DNA from: Actinomadura cremea
GTDB taxonomy: Bacteria > Actinomycetota > Actinomycetes > Streptosporangiales > Streptosporangiaceae
Direction: 5' to 3'
Assembly: GCF_014648495.1 (NCBI RefSeq)
Contig: NZ_BMRF01000020.1
Location: 1 to 64,000 of the forward strand
DNA: 64,000 nt
Under the pieces are notes generated by a model. The model had not been told where the DNA came from and searched no databases. It saw nothing but the letters and a program-made list of their open reading frames with translations. Made by a program: the position numbers and the translations under genes. Shown piece after piece: positions 27,027 through 35,149 of this stretch; within the stretch, counting starts at the first letter, position 1; every line of letters begins with the position of its first letter.

Positions 27027-28676
27027 TCAGCGCATGTCGAGGTCGCGGCGGCGGAAGGCGACGAAGCCGACCGCGCCGAGACCGGCGGCGATCGCCGTCA
27101 GGATCAGCAGGGGCGCCCACCGCATCTCCTCGCCCGGCAGCATCGGCACGTGCCCGAACGGGGACAGGGCGTCCATCCACTGCGGCAACTGCAGCAGCCC
27201 GCCGAACGTGGTGACGAAGACGGCGTACACCACGATCGCCCACGCCACGGGGAGCGCTCGCGGTGCCAGACCGAACAGCGCGAGCGCCACACCCACGGCG
27301 ATCCACACCGCCGGGGCGTACGCCAGTGCGGCACCGACCGTCCTCGGCAGCAGCCCGGCGTCGCCGACGACCGCGGCCCCGACGGCACCCGCACCCGTCC
27401 CGGTGAGCAGCAGCATCAGCGTGCCGCCGGTGAGCGCGACGGCGACGTGCCCGGCGAGCCAGCGGGTCCGCGACACGGCGGTGGCCAGCACCGGCTCGGC
27501 CCGTCCGGCCGTCTCCTCCACCCGCGGCCGCTGCATCGCCAGGATCGCCTGGATCGCGCAGACCGCCGCGAGCATCGACACGATCACGCCGACGAACTGG
27601 TCGGTCAGGGACGCCCCGGGGATCGTCGCCACCCATTCCCGCAGCGCCTCGTTGTCGCCGATGGCCTCCTCCACGTCCCCGGCGAACGCCCCGTAGACGG
27701 CGCCGAGCGCCGCCATCGACGCGCCCCACCACAGCAGGCTCGTCCGCTGGAGCCGCAGCGCGAGGCCGAGCGGGGTGCCGAGGGACGGCGCCGCGGTGCG
27801 CGGTCCGGGCCGCGGCGGCAGCAGCCCCGCGCCGACGTCGCGGCGGGTGGTCAGCGCGAACGCGGCGGCGAGCAGGACTCCGGTCAGCACCGCGCACAGG
27901 CCCAGCGGCCACCACCGGTCGTCGACGTAGACCTGCGTGGCCTGCGCCCAGCCGATCGGCGACAGCCACGACAGCGCGCCGCCGCCCATGTCGCCGACGG
28001 CCCGCAGCGTGTAGGCGGCGGCGAGCAGCGCCCCGGCGAGCCCGGACGCGCCGCGCCCGTACTCGGTGACCTGCGCGGTGACGGCGGCGACCGCGGTGAA
28101 CACCAGCCCCACGGCGGCCAGCCCGACCCCGAACAGCAGCGACCCCGACCAGGTCACGGTCTCGATGCCGGAGCCGCCCAGGAGGAGCGTGACGAGCGCC
28201 CCCAGCGCGACGTTCGCCCCGCCAACCACGAGCACCGCGGCGGCGAGCGGCGCGTGCCGTCCCACCACGCCCGCGCGGACCAGCTCGGCGCGTCCCGCCT
28301 CCTCCTCCGCGCGGGTGTGCCGGACGACCAGCAGGAGACTCATCAGCGCCGCGAAGATCGCGACGAAGCCGAGGATCTCGTTCGCCAGCATCGCGCCGTA
28401 GGTGTAGTCGTCGAGGCCGTACCCGGGGCCGCTGAACGCGGCGCCGGCCGGGCTGTCGACCAGGCTCGCGCGCGACTGCCTGCCCTCCGCGGTGGTGTAG
28501 GTGCTCGCCAGGTTCGACGCCGTCACCGCCGTGGTCAAGCCGATCGCCAGCAGCCACACCGGGATCCGGACCCGGTCGCGGCGCAGCATGAACCGGACGA
28601 GCGCGCCCGTGCCGGTGAGCGTGCTCCCGCCCTCGGAACGTCCCGTCGCGCGGGCGGTCTCGGTCGCGACGGCCAT
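27027..28676 (-). CDS. ABC-2-type exporter permease
   Basis: A 549-residue permease with about 12 hydrophobic helices, arranged as two six-helix halves, as in actinobacterial ABC-2 tetronasin/daunorubicin-type exporters. Each half starts with a basic helix (FMLRRDRVRIPVWLLAIGL; LALRLQRTSLLWWGAS). It ends VAFRRRDLDMR. Its ATG overlaps the ATPase stop (TGATG), so the two are translated together. The pair probably expels a hydrophobic or antibiotic-like compound. A TetR regulator lies upstream on the same strand. Confidence 0.85.
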   Translation of the reverse strand: MAVATETARATGRSEGGSTLTGTGALVRFMLRRDRVRIPVWLLAIGLTTAVTASNLASTYTTAEGRQSRASLVDSPAGAAFSGPGYGLDDYTYGAMLANEILGFVAIFAALMSLLLVVRHTRAEEEAGRAELVRAGVVGRHAPLAAAVLVVGGANVALGALVTLLLGGSGIETVTWSGSLLFGVGLAAVGLVFTAVAAVTAQVTEYGRGASGLAGALLAAAYTLRAVGDMGGGALSWLSPIGWAQATQVYVDDRWWPLGLCAVLTGVLLAAAFALTTRRDVGAGLLPPRPGPRTAAPSLGTPLGLALRLQRTSLLWWGASMAALGAVYGAFAGDVEEAIGDNEALREWVATIPGASLTDQFVGVIVSMLAAVCAIQAILAMQRPRVEETAGRAEPVLATAVSRTRWLAGHVAVALTGGTLMLLLTGTGAGAVGAAVVGDAGLLPRTVGAALAYAPAVWIAVGVALALFGLAPRALPVAWAIVVYAVFVTTFGGLLQLPQWMDALSPFGHVPMLPGEEMRWAPLLILTAIAAGLGAVGFVAFRRRDLDMR

Positions 28677-29626
28677 CACGACGCGGCCCCGTCCCGCGCG
28701 GTCCCCTCGACGGGGACGCCGTTCTCGGCGAGCTCGTCGCCGTAGTGCCGCAGGAACAGCTGCTCCAGCGTGGGCGGGCGGCTGATCAGGGTGCGCGGGA
28801 CGAACTCGCTCAGCCGGCGGACGGCCGCGTGCAGGTGCTCGGCGTCGACGTCGAACCGCACCCGTCCGTCCTCGACCCGCAGGCCGTGCACGCCCGGCAC
28901 GTCGGCGAGCCCGGTGACCGGCCGTTCGGTCTCCGCCTCGATGGTCGTGCGGGTCAGGTGGCGCAGCTCGGCGAGCGCCCCGTGCTCCACGATCCGGCCG
29001 AGCCTGATGATGCTCACGCGGTCGCACAGCTTCTCGACCTGCGCGAGGATGTGGCTCGACAGCAGCACCGTGCGCCCGTCCGCCGCGGCCTCGGCGATGC
29101 ACTCCTGGAACACCGCCTCCATCAGCGGGTCCAGCCCCGCGGTGGGCTCGTCCAGGATGAGCAGCTCGGCCCGCGACGCCAGCGCCGCGACCAGGGCGAC
29201 CTTCTGCCGGTTGCCCTTGGAGTACGTCCGTCCCTTCTTGGCGGTGTCGAGGTCGAAGCGGTCGCACAGCTCGTCGCGGCGGGCCCGGTCGAGCCCGCCG
29301 CGCAGCCGGCCCAGCAGATCGATGGCCTGGCCGCCGGTGAGGTTGGGCCAGAGGTCGACGTCGCCGGGCACGTAGGCGATGCGGCGGTGCAGCCGCACCG
29401 CGTCGCGCCAGGGGTCGCCGCCCAGCAGCCGGGCGTTGCCGGAGTCGGGCCGCAGCAGGCCCAGCAGGATGCGGATCGTGGTCGACTTGCCCGCGCCGTT
29501 GGGGCCGAGGAAGCCGTGCACCTCGCCGGTGCGGACGGTCAGGTCGAGGCCGTCGAGCGCGCGCGTCGCGCCGAACGTCTTGACCAGGCCGGACACGTCG
29601 ATGGGAGTGGTGGACTGAGCGGTCAT
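28676..29626 (-). CDS. ABC transporter ATP-binding protein (drug-resistance type)
   Basis: A 316-residue ATPase. Walker A is [10 protein letters not shown], the Q-loop region is RIAYVPGD, the signature reads [15 protein letters not shown] (a variant of LSGGQ), Walker B is [13 protein letters not shown], and the switch His is in LLSSHIL. The C-terminal 90 residues form a DrrA-like accessory domain. SKGNRQK in place of LSGGQQ is typical of this ABC-2 subfamily. GAGGTG precedes the ATG. It powers the overlapping permease. The 196 bp between it and the TetR gene hold nothing I recognise. Confidence 0.9.
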   Translation of the reverse strand: MTAQSTTPIDVSGLVKTFGATRALDGLDLTVRTGEVHGFLGPNGAGKSTTIRILLGLLRPDSGNARLLGGDPWRDAVRLHRRIAYVPGDVDLWPNLTGGQAIDLLGRLRGGLDRARRDELCDRFDLDTAKKGRTYSKGNRQKVALVAALASRAELLILDEPTAGLDPLMEAVFQECIAEAAADGRTVLLSSHILAQVEKLCDRVSIIRLGRIVEHGALAELRHLTRTTIEAETERPVTGLADVPGVHGLRVEDGRVRFDVDAEHLHAAVRRLSEFVPRTLISRPPTLEQLFLRHYGDELAENGVPVEGTARDGAAS

Positions 29627-29822
29627 GGGAACACCTCGTGACGGGTGCGAAGGATGGGGGCGCACGGCCCCGGGCTCCGGCGAGCACCGCCGGGGCCGCA
29701 CGGGCCGTGGAAGGAGGGCCGTCGCGCCGTCCCGGCGGGCACGGCTCCGGCGCCGCGCGGGCGCGCGGCACGAGCCGTCCGGCCGGGATCGCTCCGGACC
29801 GGAAGGGCGTGGAGGGGCCGGG

Positions 29823-30539
29823 TCAGGCGGGCGGGTCCGAGTCGGCCTTGCGGGCCGCAGCGTCCGAGGTGGGGATGCGCGGCCCCGCCGGGGCCCGCGC
29901 CGCCTCGGCCATCACCCGGTCCAGGGCGGCGCGCAGCTCGGCGATGAGATCGGGGCCGACGAGGTCGTCGGCGAGGATGTCGAGCATCGCCCGCGCCATC
30001 CGCGGATAGCCCTCGGCGGTGAGCGTGTCGCCGCCCAGCGCCCGCGACATGTGCTCGTGGATCACGATGAGGCCGAACGTCATGCCGGTCATGACGGCCG
30101 CGTAGGCGTGCGGATCGGACGTCGACGGCCGCGCCATGCCCGGGATGTCGCGCTGGAGCAGGTCCTTGGAGAGCTCGACCGCCTCGTCGAACAGGTCGGC
30201 CGCGCCGGACGACCCGTCCACGAGCGCGCGGGCCAGGTAGCGCTGGAGCGGCAGCACCGTGCGCATCGCCGTCGTGAGGAACACCGGGCTGTGCAGGCCG
30301 CCCTGGAGGCCCTCCAGCTTGGTGCGCTTGAGGGTCTCCATCGCGTACTCGTCGCAGACCCGGCGCAGCTCCTCCTTGGAGCCGAAGTGGTGCTGCACCA
30401 GCCCCGGTGACACCCCGGCCGCGCGGGCGATCCCACGGATCGTCGCGCCCCGCACGCCGCGCTCGGCGAACTCCAGCAGCGCCGCGTCACGGATGCGGGC
30501 ACGCGCCGTCAGCTCCTCGGCGGCCCGCATCTCGGTCAT
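29823..30539 (-). CDS. TetR-family transcriptional regulator
   Basis: A 238-residue regulator. The HTH (about 12-58) reads [19 protein letters not shown] then [20 protein letters not shown]; the C-terminal effector domain has a conserved [11 protein letters not shown] segment typical of regulators next to drug ABC exporters. ATG at 30539 opens the HTH; a second ATG is three codons later. It lies upstream of the ABC exporter in the same direction and probably controls it. Candidate operator repeats lie just upstream of its start. Confidence 0.87.
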   Translation of the reverse strand: MTEMRAAEELTARARIRDAALLEFAERGVRGATIRGIARAAGVSPGLVQHHFGSKEELRRVCDEYAMETLKRTKLEGLQGGLHSPVFLTTAMRTVLPLQRYLARALVDGSSGAADLFDEAVELSKDLLQRDIPGMARPSTSDPHAYAAVMTGMTFGLIVIHEHMSRALGGDTLTAEGYPRMARAMLDILADDLVGPDLIAELRAALDRVMAEAARAPAGPRIPTSDAAARKADSDPPA

Positions 30540-30551
30540 GCCCCGATGATG

Positions 30552-30582
30552 CAATACAGGCGTCCAGCGCACAATACGTGCG
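30552..30582. promoter_or_regulatory. Candidate operator of the TetR gene
   Basis: CAATACAGGCG (30552) and CAATACGTGCG (30572) are direct repeats 20 bp apart, and CGCAC-AATAC-GTGCG (30568-30582) is a perfect 5-5-5 palindrome. They lie 13-43 bp before the TetR start, where autoregulation would be expected. Confidence 0.45.
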
Positions 30583-30719
30583 TACAGCGGGCGGGGTGGC
30601 GGGAAGGTGACATTCCTGTTGCCGCCCTGGCCGCGCATGGACGGCAGTGGATCGGCCCCGCCTCCGTCGACCGAAAACGCAGGCATCGGGATAGAAACGG
30701 CGCAGATCGGGTCGATTTC

Positions 30720-30899
30720 TCGCCGGCGGGGTGCCGCGGCCGGCGGCGTCCAGGGCGGCCAGGTCGGTGACGTCGGCCGGCCACGGGAAGTGGACGACGT
30801 CGAGGTCGACGGGCGGCCCGACCCGCGCCGCGAGCGCCTCGAAGTCGTCCTCTCCCGTGTTCGTCGTGGGGAGAGCACCCCGATGCGGGGAGTGCGCAT
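30720..30899 (-). pseudogene. Frameshifted, truncated Asp/Glu racemase / maleate isomerase-family remnant
   Basis: ATG at 30899 opens MRTPRIGVLSP. The next protein-like stretch is in another frame and reads TTNTGEDDFEALAARVG, then DLDVVHFPWPADVTDLAALD. Joined, these resemble the N-terminus of the Asp/Glu racemase-maleate isomerase family (RIGVLxPxxNTxxExDF, then VHFPR-like). A single-base loss in the CTCTCCCC run at about 30868-30872 would explain the shift. The homology stops after about 60 residues and no catalytic Cys is found. The DNA downstream becomes non-coding up to the TetR promoter, so the gene is both frameshifted and 3'-truncated. The family assignment rests on a short stretch. 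Confidence 0.5.
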
Positions 30900-30976
30900 G
30901 ACGTCACCGTCCCGGGTGATCGCTCAGGAACCCCGCCGGGCGGGCCGGAGGGCCGGGGAGTCCCCGGCCCGTCCGG

Positions 30977-31447
30977 TCACCCCCACTGGCCGGGCTGGTA
31001 GTCGCCGGCGGGCTGCCGGATGATGACGTTCATGCGGTTCCAGGCGTTGATGACGGCGATCTGGGACACCAGGGCGGCGAGCTGGTCCTCGTCGTAGTGC
31101 TTCGCGGCGGCGGCCCAGACCTCGTCGGTGACGCCGGTGCCGTCGGCGAGGCGGGTGGCCTGCTCGGTCAGCGCGAGCGCGGCGCGCTCGGCGTCGGTGA
31201 AGACCGTGGCCTCCCGCCAGGCCGCGACCAGGTTGATGCGCACCGAGGTCTCTCCGGCGTGCGCGGCGTCCTTGGTGTGCATGTCGGTGCAGACGCCGCA
31301 GCCGTTGATCTGGCTGGCGCGGATCTTCACCAGTTCCTGCGTCGCCGACGGCAGCGCCGAGTCCGCCACGACCTTGGCCGCCGACTGGAGGTACTTCATG
31401 TACTTGGCCGTGACCGGGTTGCCGTAGTAGTTGAATCGGGCGTCCAT
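30977..31447 (-). CDS. AhpD-like carboxymuconolactone decarboxylase-family protein
   Basis: A 156-residue helical protein with the AhpD core NGCGVCTDMHTKDAAHAGET (CxxC with downstream His). The GAGGAGATCACC site before the ATG at 31447 fixes the start. It fits the small alkylhydroperoxidase-like enzymes that are common in ECF and antibiotic-stress regulons. It is flanked on both sides by gene relics. The redox partner is unknown. It is distinct from the 178-residue AhpD-like protein at 25517. Confidence 0.85.
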   Translation of the reverse strand: MDARFNYYGNPVTAKYMKYLQSAAKVVADSALPSATQELVKIRASQINGCGVCTDMHTKDAAHAGETSVRINLVAAWREATVFTDAERAALALTEQATRLADGTGVTDEVWAAAAKHYDEDQLAALVSQIAVINAWNRMNVIIRQPAGDYQPGQWG

Positions 31448-31580
31448 GGTGATCTCCTCGCCGTGCCGACTGTGACACCGCAATGACGGACGGCCGAGGC
31501 GAAGTGTGACATCCGCGCTGTTGTGACGCGCGTCACTTCCCGGTGGACGTCTCCCATGGGATGGCCTCGATCCTGTCCAT

Positions 31581-32125
31581 GTGCTGTTCGCCCCACTCGC
31601 CGAGCGGCGCCATGGCGTGGGCGGGGCGACGACGCCGCTGTACTACGGCGGCGACAGGTCGGTGTTCGAGGAGCACCGGACGACGCTGGAGGTGCTCGGC
31701 GGCGACACCGTCCTGCTCGGGGACGAACCGGACCTCGCGGCCCTCTACGAGATGGCGGTCGGCTCGACGCTGCCGCCCGCGCTCCTCGGGTTCTTCCACG
31801 GCGCCGCCGCCGTCCGGGCGCGCGGGCTCGAGGCGGGGACGATGGTGCCGTTCGCGGTGCGATGGCTGGAGATGATCGGCTCGGTGCTGCCGGTGTTCGC
31901 CGCGGAGATCGACGGCGGCGACTACGCGGACACCGCGTCGAGGCTCGGGCTCCTCCTCGCGGCCGAGGCCGACGAGGAGGAGTTCGCGCGGGAGGCGGGC
32001 ATCGACGCGTCCTGGCAGGCCCCCATGTACGACCGGCCCCCATGTACGACCTGGTGCGGCGGGCGGTCGAGGCGGGGCACGGCGAGCACAGCATTTCCGC
32101 CCTGTACGAAATGCTCAAGCGCTAA
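31581..32125 (+). pseudogene. Imine-reductase-like NADP oxidoreductase, C-terminal half, frameshifted
   Basis: The frame reads GVGGATTPLYYGGDRSVFEE, LYEMAVGSTLPPALLGFFHG and PFAVRWLEMIGSVLPVFAAE, the helical C-terminal domain of 6-phosphogluconate-dehydrogenase-like imine reductases. The N-terminal Rossmann half (about 120 residues with GxGxxG) is missing. At 32018-32051 a perfect 17-bp tandem duplication shifts the frame. Beyond it, the proper C-terminus (MYDLVRRAVEAGHGEHSISA, ending in LKR at 32125) continues in another frame. Removing one copy restores one open frame through to the TAA at 32125. The gene is thus broken twice and non-functional. Confidence 0.7.
32018..32051. repeat. 17-bp perfect tandem duplication
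   Basis: GGCCCCCATGTACGACC occurs twice in direct contact (32018-32034 and 32035-32051). Seventeen is not a multiple of three, so this duplication is the inactivating frameshift in the reductase relic. Confidence 0.95.
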
Positions 32126-32193
32126 TTGTTTACCTCTGCTGGGGATTGTCGGTTTCGCGGACGGTGACATCCCCTCGCGAGGGGGTGGTGGGC

Positions 32194-32316
32194 ATGGCCA
32201 GGCACCGTACGCACCGACCCGGCTGGCCGATGTTGGTGGGCCTGCTCGGGTTCGCGTTCATCATCTACGTGTGGGTGTGGGCGGCCACGCAGGGCGGCCC
32301 GCCGTTCTGGAACTGA
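32194..32316 (+). CDS. 40-residue single-span membrane protein
   Basis: ATG after GAGGGGGTGG opens a 40-codon frame: a basic start (MARHRTHRPGWP), one hydrophobic helix (MLVGLLGFAFIIYVWVWAA), and a short tail ending PFWN before TGA. The composition is that of a genuine small membrane protein with the positive-inside rule obeyed. It is convergent with the methyltransferase, ending one base before that gene's stop codon. Function is unknown; similar tiny proteins are widespread and poorly annotated in actinomycetes. Confidence 0.6.
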   Translation: MARHRTHRPGWPMLVGLLGFAFIIYVWVWAATQGGPPFWN

Positions 32317-32317
32317 C

Positions 32318-32926
32318 TCAGACCTTGCGGGCGAGCAGGTGGGCCTGATCGAAGGGCCGCTCGTCCGGGCCGGGACGGCGCGCCACCCGGGCCGTCTCCT
32401 CGAAGCCGGCGTCCCGCAGGAGGGCGGCGACGTGGTCGGCGGGCCAGCGGTAGGCGCGCGTGACCTTGTGGTCGAACGGCGTGGGGGTGGTCCCGCCCGC
32501 GAAGAAGCCGAGCAGGACGTGACCGCCGGGCTCCAGCACGCGATGGAACTCGGCGAAGATCGTCGGCACGTCGTCCGGGTCCGCGTGGATGATCGAGTAC
32601 CAGGACAGCACCCCGCCGAGCGACTCCGACGGGACGTCCAGGGACGTCATCGTCCCTTCGGCGAACCGGACGTCCGGGTGGGCCTCGCGGGCGTGGGCGA
32701 TCATCGCGGGCGAGAGGTCGACGCCGAAGGCGTCCACGCCGAGGGCGTTCAGGTGCGCGGTGTAGTGGCCCGGACCGCAGCCGAGGTCGGCGACCCGGCC
32801 CTCGACGGTCTCGGCGAACGCGGCGATGAGCGCGCGGTCGACGGGATGGTGCCGCCGGACGTCGCTGAACAGCTCGGCGTACAGGGGGGTGATGGCGTCG
32901 TAGGCGCTCCGGGTCTCTGCGGTCAC
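32318..32926 (-). CDS. Class I SAM-dependent methyltransferase
   Basis: A 202-residue enzyme. SAM motif I is VADLGCGPGHYTAHL, motif II region FGVDLSPAMIAHAR, and post-motif GVLSWYSIIHADPDDV with LEPGGHVLLGFF. This is the Methyltransf_11/25 type that methylates small molecules; the substrate is unknown. GTG at 32926 is chosen because TAGGCT lies 8 bp upstream without a ribosome site, suggesting a leaderless message, and because it begins the conserved SAYD region. Confidence 0.85.
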   Translation of the reverse strand: MTAETRSAYDAITPLYAELFSDVRRHHPVDRALIAAFAETVEGRVADLGCGPGHYTAHLNALGVDAFGVDLSPAMIAHAREAHPDVRFAEGTMTSLDVPSESLGGVLSWYSIIHADPDDVPTIFAEFHRVLEPGGHVLLGFFAGGTTPTPFDHKVTRAYRWPADHVAALLRDAGFEETARVARRPGPDERPFDQAHLLARKV

Positions 32927-32934
32927 GATGCAAG

Positions 32935-32940
32935 AGCCTA
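32935..32940 (-). promoter_or_regulatory. -10 element of a probable leaderless transcript
   Basis: On the minus strand TAGGCT ends 8 bp before the GTG of the methyltransferase; no ribosome site intervenes. Confidence 0.4.
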
Positions 32941-33050
32941 TGCCCGCGCCCCCGGGCGGCACGGCCGGGCGACGGCGCGTACCGGCCCGCCACCTGCGTC
33001 GATCACTCAGCGTGAAGTGTGCGAGCTTTCGGTGAGGGTAGCGGCGATGC

Positions 33051-33917
33051 GTGGTGTACGTGCTCGCCTTGGGGGCGGCCGCGCTGTTCGGGCTGGGTTC
33101 GGCCGTCCAGCAGCGGGCGGCGTCGCGCGCGCCCGAGGGGCTGGTGCTGCACTGGCGGCTGCTCTGGTACCTGGTGCGGCAGCGGCTGTGGCTGGTGGGG
33201 GTCGGGACGGCCGTGGTCGGCAACATCCTGAGCGCGCTCGCGCTGGGCAAGGGCGGGGTGGCGCTGGTGCAGCCCCTGCTGGTGACGCGGCTGCTGTTCG
33301 CGCTGCCGATCGCGGCGACGTGGGAGCGGCGGCGGCTGACCGGACGGGAGTGGGGCGGGGCGATCGCGATCTCCGGCGGGCTCGGCGCGTTCCTGGTGGC
33401 GGGCCGTCCGGAGGAGGGCGGCGAGACGGACGCGCCCATCTGGATCTGGCTGCTGATCGTGGGACTGGTCGGGCTGATCACCGGCGGGCTGGTGAAGCTG
33501 GCGCGGCGGCTGGCGCCCGAGAAGGAGGCGCCGGTGCTCGGCATCGGGGCGGGGATGCTGTTCGGGCTGCAGTCGGCGCTGACGGACACGGCGATGGGGC
33601 GGCTGTTCGACCACGGGCTGCTCGCGTTGCTGCTGCACTGGTCGCCGTACGCGGTGGCGGTCGTGGCGGTGACGGGGACGCTGCTGCTGCAGAGCGCGTT
33701 CCGGCTGGAACCGCTGGAGGCGTCGTACCCGCCGCTGGCGGCGGTGGAGCCGCTCGCGGGGATCGCGATCGGGCTCGGGGTGCTGGGCGGCACGGTCCGG
33801 TTGGCGCCGCAGTGGCTGGCGATCGAGGCTGTGGGGCTGCTGGTCATGACGGCCGGGGTGTGGGTGCTGGCGAAGGCGGCGATGGCGTTCGAGCGGTCGC
33901 GGGAGAGGGACGCATGA
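33051..33917 (+). CDS. DMT-superfamily (EamA-like) membrane transporter
   Basis: A 288-residue protein with nine or ten hydrophobic helices in two repeats: VLALGAAALFGLGSAVQQRA opens the first, and GIGAGMLFGLQSALTDTAMG opens the second. The QQRA motif in the first helix is typical of the actinobacterial DMT subgroup annotated as EamA-like. It may export a metabolite or a lipid-linked sugar. Its stop overlaps the start of the glycosyltransferase (ATGA), so the two probably work together. A related transporter lies on the opposite strand just beyond that gene. Confidence 0.8.
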   Translation: MVYVLALGAAALFGLGSAVQQRAASRAPEGLVLHWRLLWYLVRQRLWLVGVGTAVVGNILSALALGKGGVALVQPLLVTRLLFALPIAATWERRRLTGREWGGAIAISGGLGAFLVAGRPEEGGETDAPIWIWLLIVGLVGLITGGLVKLARRLAPEKEAPVLGIGAGMLFGLQSALTDTAMGRLFDHGLLALLLHWSPYAVAVVAVTGTLLLQSAFRLEPLEASYPPLAAVEPLAGIAIGLGVLGGTVRLAPQWLAIEAVGLLVMTAGVWVLAKAAMAFERSRERDA

Positions 33918-35149
33918 GGACGTCGGTCGCGGTGCTGGTGGAGCTCGTGCGGAACGCCGGGGCGGGCGGGCACGTGAAGTGCTGGGAGCGGTTCGCGGAG
34001 GCGGCGGCGCGGGACGATCCGGGCGTCGACCTCACGGTCTACGTGCTGGGCGACCGGGACACGGTCGACCCGCTGTCGGACACCGTCCGGTTCGTCGCGC
34101 TGCGTCCCATGCTGGGGAGCGGGCCGCTGGCGCGGCTGCTCGGCGGGGTCGACGCGACGGACCTGGCACCGCGGCATCCGGGGCTCGCGGTGCGGCTGCG
34201 CAAGCACGACGTCTGGCACCTGACGCACTCGTTCGCGTTCGCCGGGACGGCGGTCCGGCTGGCCGGGCGACTGCCCGAGAGGCCCGGGATGGTGTGTTCG
34301 CTCCACACCGACGTGCCCGTGCTCACCGCCGCGTACCTGCGGCAGATGCGGATGCCGGGGACGGTCGCGGACGCCGGCGCCGCGCTGGCCCGGCGGCGGC
34401 GGAACCGGCTGCTGCGGGCGTGCGACCGGGTCCTGGTCGCGACGGCGCCGGAACGGGGCGAGGTCGAGGCGATCGTGGGGCCGGGCCGGGTGTCGCCGCT
34501 CGGCCGGGGAGTCGACCTCGGACGGTTCCGGCCCGATCCGGCGGCGCGGGCGCGGCTCGCCGGCCGGTACGGGCTGCGGGACACCGAGACGCTCGTCCTG
34601 TTCGCGGGGCGGGTCGACGCGTCCAAGCGGGTCATGGTGGTGGGCGAGGCGGTGCGGCGGCTCCGCGCGGACGGACGGGACGTGCGGCTCGTCGTCGCCG
34701 GGTCGGGTGCGGCCGCCGAACCGCTGTCGGCGCTGCTCGGCGACGGGGTCGTCCTGCTCGGCAGGCTCGCGCAGGACGACCTCGCGCGCGTCTACGCGGG
34801 CTGCGACGTGCTCGCGTTCCCGTCGGAGAGCGAGACGATCGGCAACGTGGTCGCGGAGGCGATGGCGTGCGGGCTGCCGGTGGTGCTGCCCGAGGTGGCG
34901 CTGACGACGACGTGGCTGGCCGCGCCCGGACGGGACGGCGTCGTCGTGCGGCGGGACGACGCGGACGGCTGGGCCCGCGAGATCGCGGCGCTCGCCGACG
35001 ACCCGGCCCGCCGGGCGGCGATGGGACGCGCGGCCCTCGCGACGTCGCGGCGGCGGCACCGCTCGTGGGGCCGGGTGCTGGCCGAGGACCTGCTGCCCGT
35101 GTGGCAGGAGGCGGCGGGACGTCAGGTGGTGCGGCGCGCGACCTCCTGA
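33914..35149 (+). CDS. Glycosyltransferase family 4-type enzyme
   Basis: A 411-residue GT-B glycosyltransferase. The N-terminal acceptor domain opens SVAVLVELVRNAGAGGHVK. The C-terminal donor domain has LFAGRVDASKRVMVVGEAV (phosphate-binding Lys), and the EX7E-type motif SESETIGNVVAEAMACGLP, which binds the nucleotide sugar. This fits retaining GT4 enzymes that mannosylate or glucosylate lipids or polysaccharides. It is translationally coupled to the DMT transporter upstream, and its last 28 bp overlap the 3' end of the convergent second DMT gene. Confidence 0.87.
   Translation: MRTSVAVLVELVRNAGAGGHVKCWERFAEAAARDDPGVDLTVYVLGDRDTVDPLSDTVRFVALRPMLGSGPLARLLGGVDATDLAPRHPGLAVRLRKHDVWHLTHSFAFAGTAVRLAGRLPERPGMVCSLHTDVPVLTAAYLRQMRMPGTVADAGAALARRRRNRLLRACDRVLVATAPERGEVEAIVGPGRVSPLGRGVDLGRFRPDPAARARLAGRYGLRDTETLVLFAGRVDASKRVMVVGEAVRRLRADGRDVRLVVAGSGAAAEPLSALLGDGVVLLGRLAQDDLARVYAGCDVLAFPSESETIGNVVAEAMACGLPVVLPEVALTTTWLAAPGRDGVVVRRDDADGWAREIAALADDPARRAAMGRAALATSRRRHRSWGRVLAEDLLPVWQEAAGRQVVRRATS

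Noticed and set aside
28676-29626. ATPase signature SKGNRQK as a damaged LSGGQ motif
   Set aside because: This variant is usual in ABC-2 exporter ATPases of actinomycetes and Walker motifs are intact.
31533-32118. Antisense or alternative-frame proteins over 31.5-32.1 kb
   Set aside because: The sense frame matches a known domain on both sides of an exact 17-bp duplication, which explains the frame change better.
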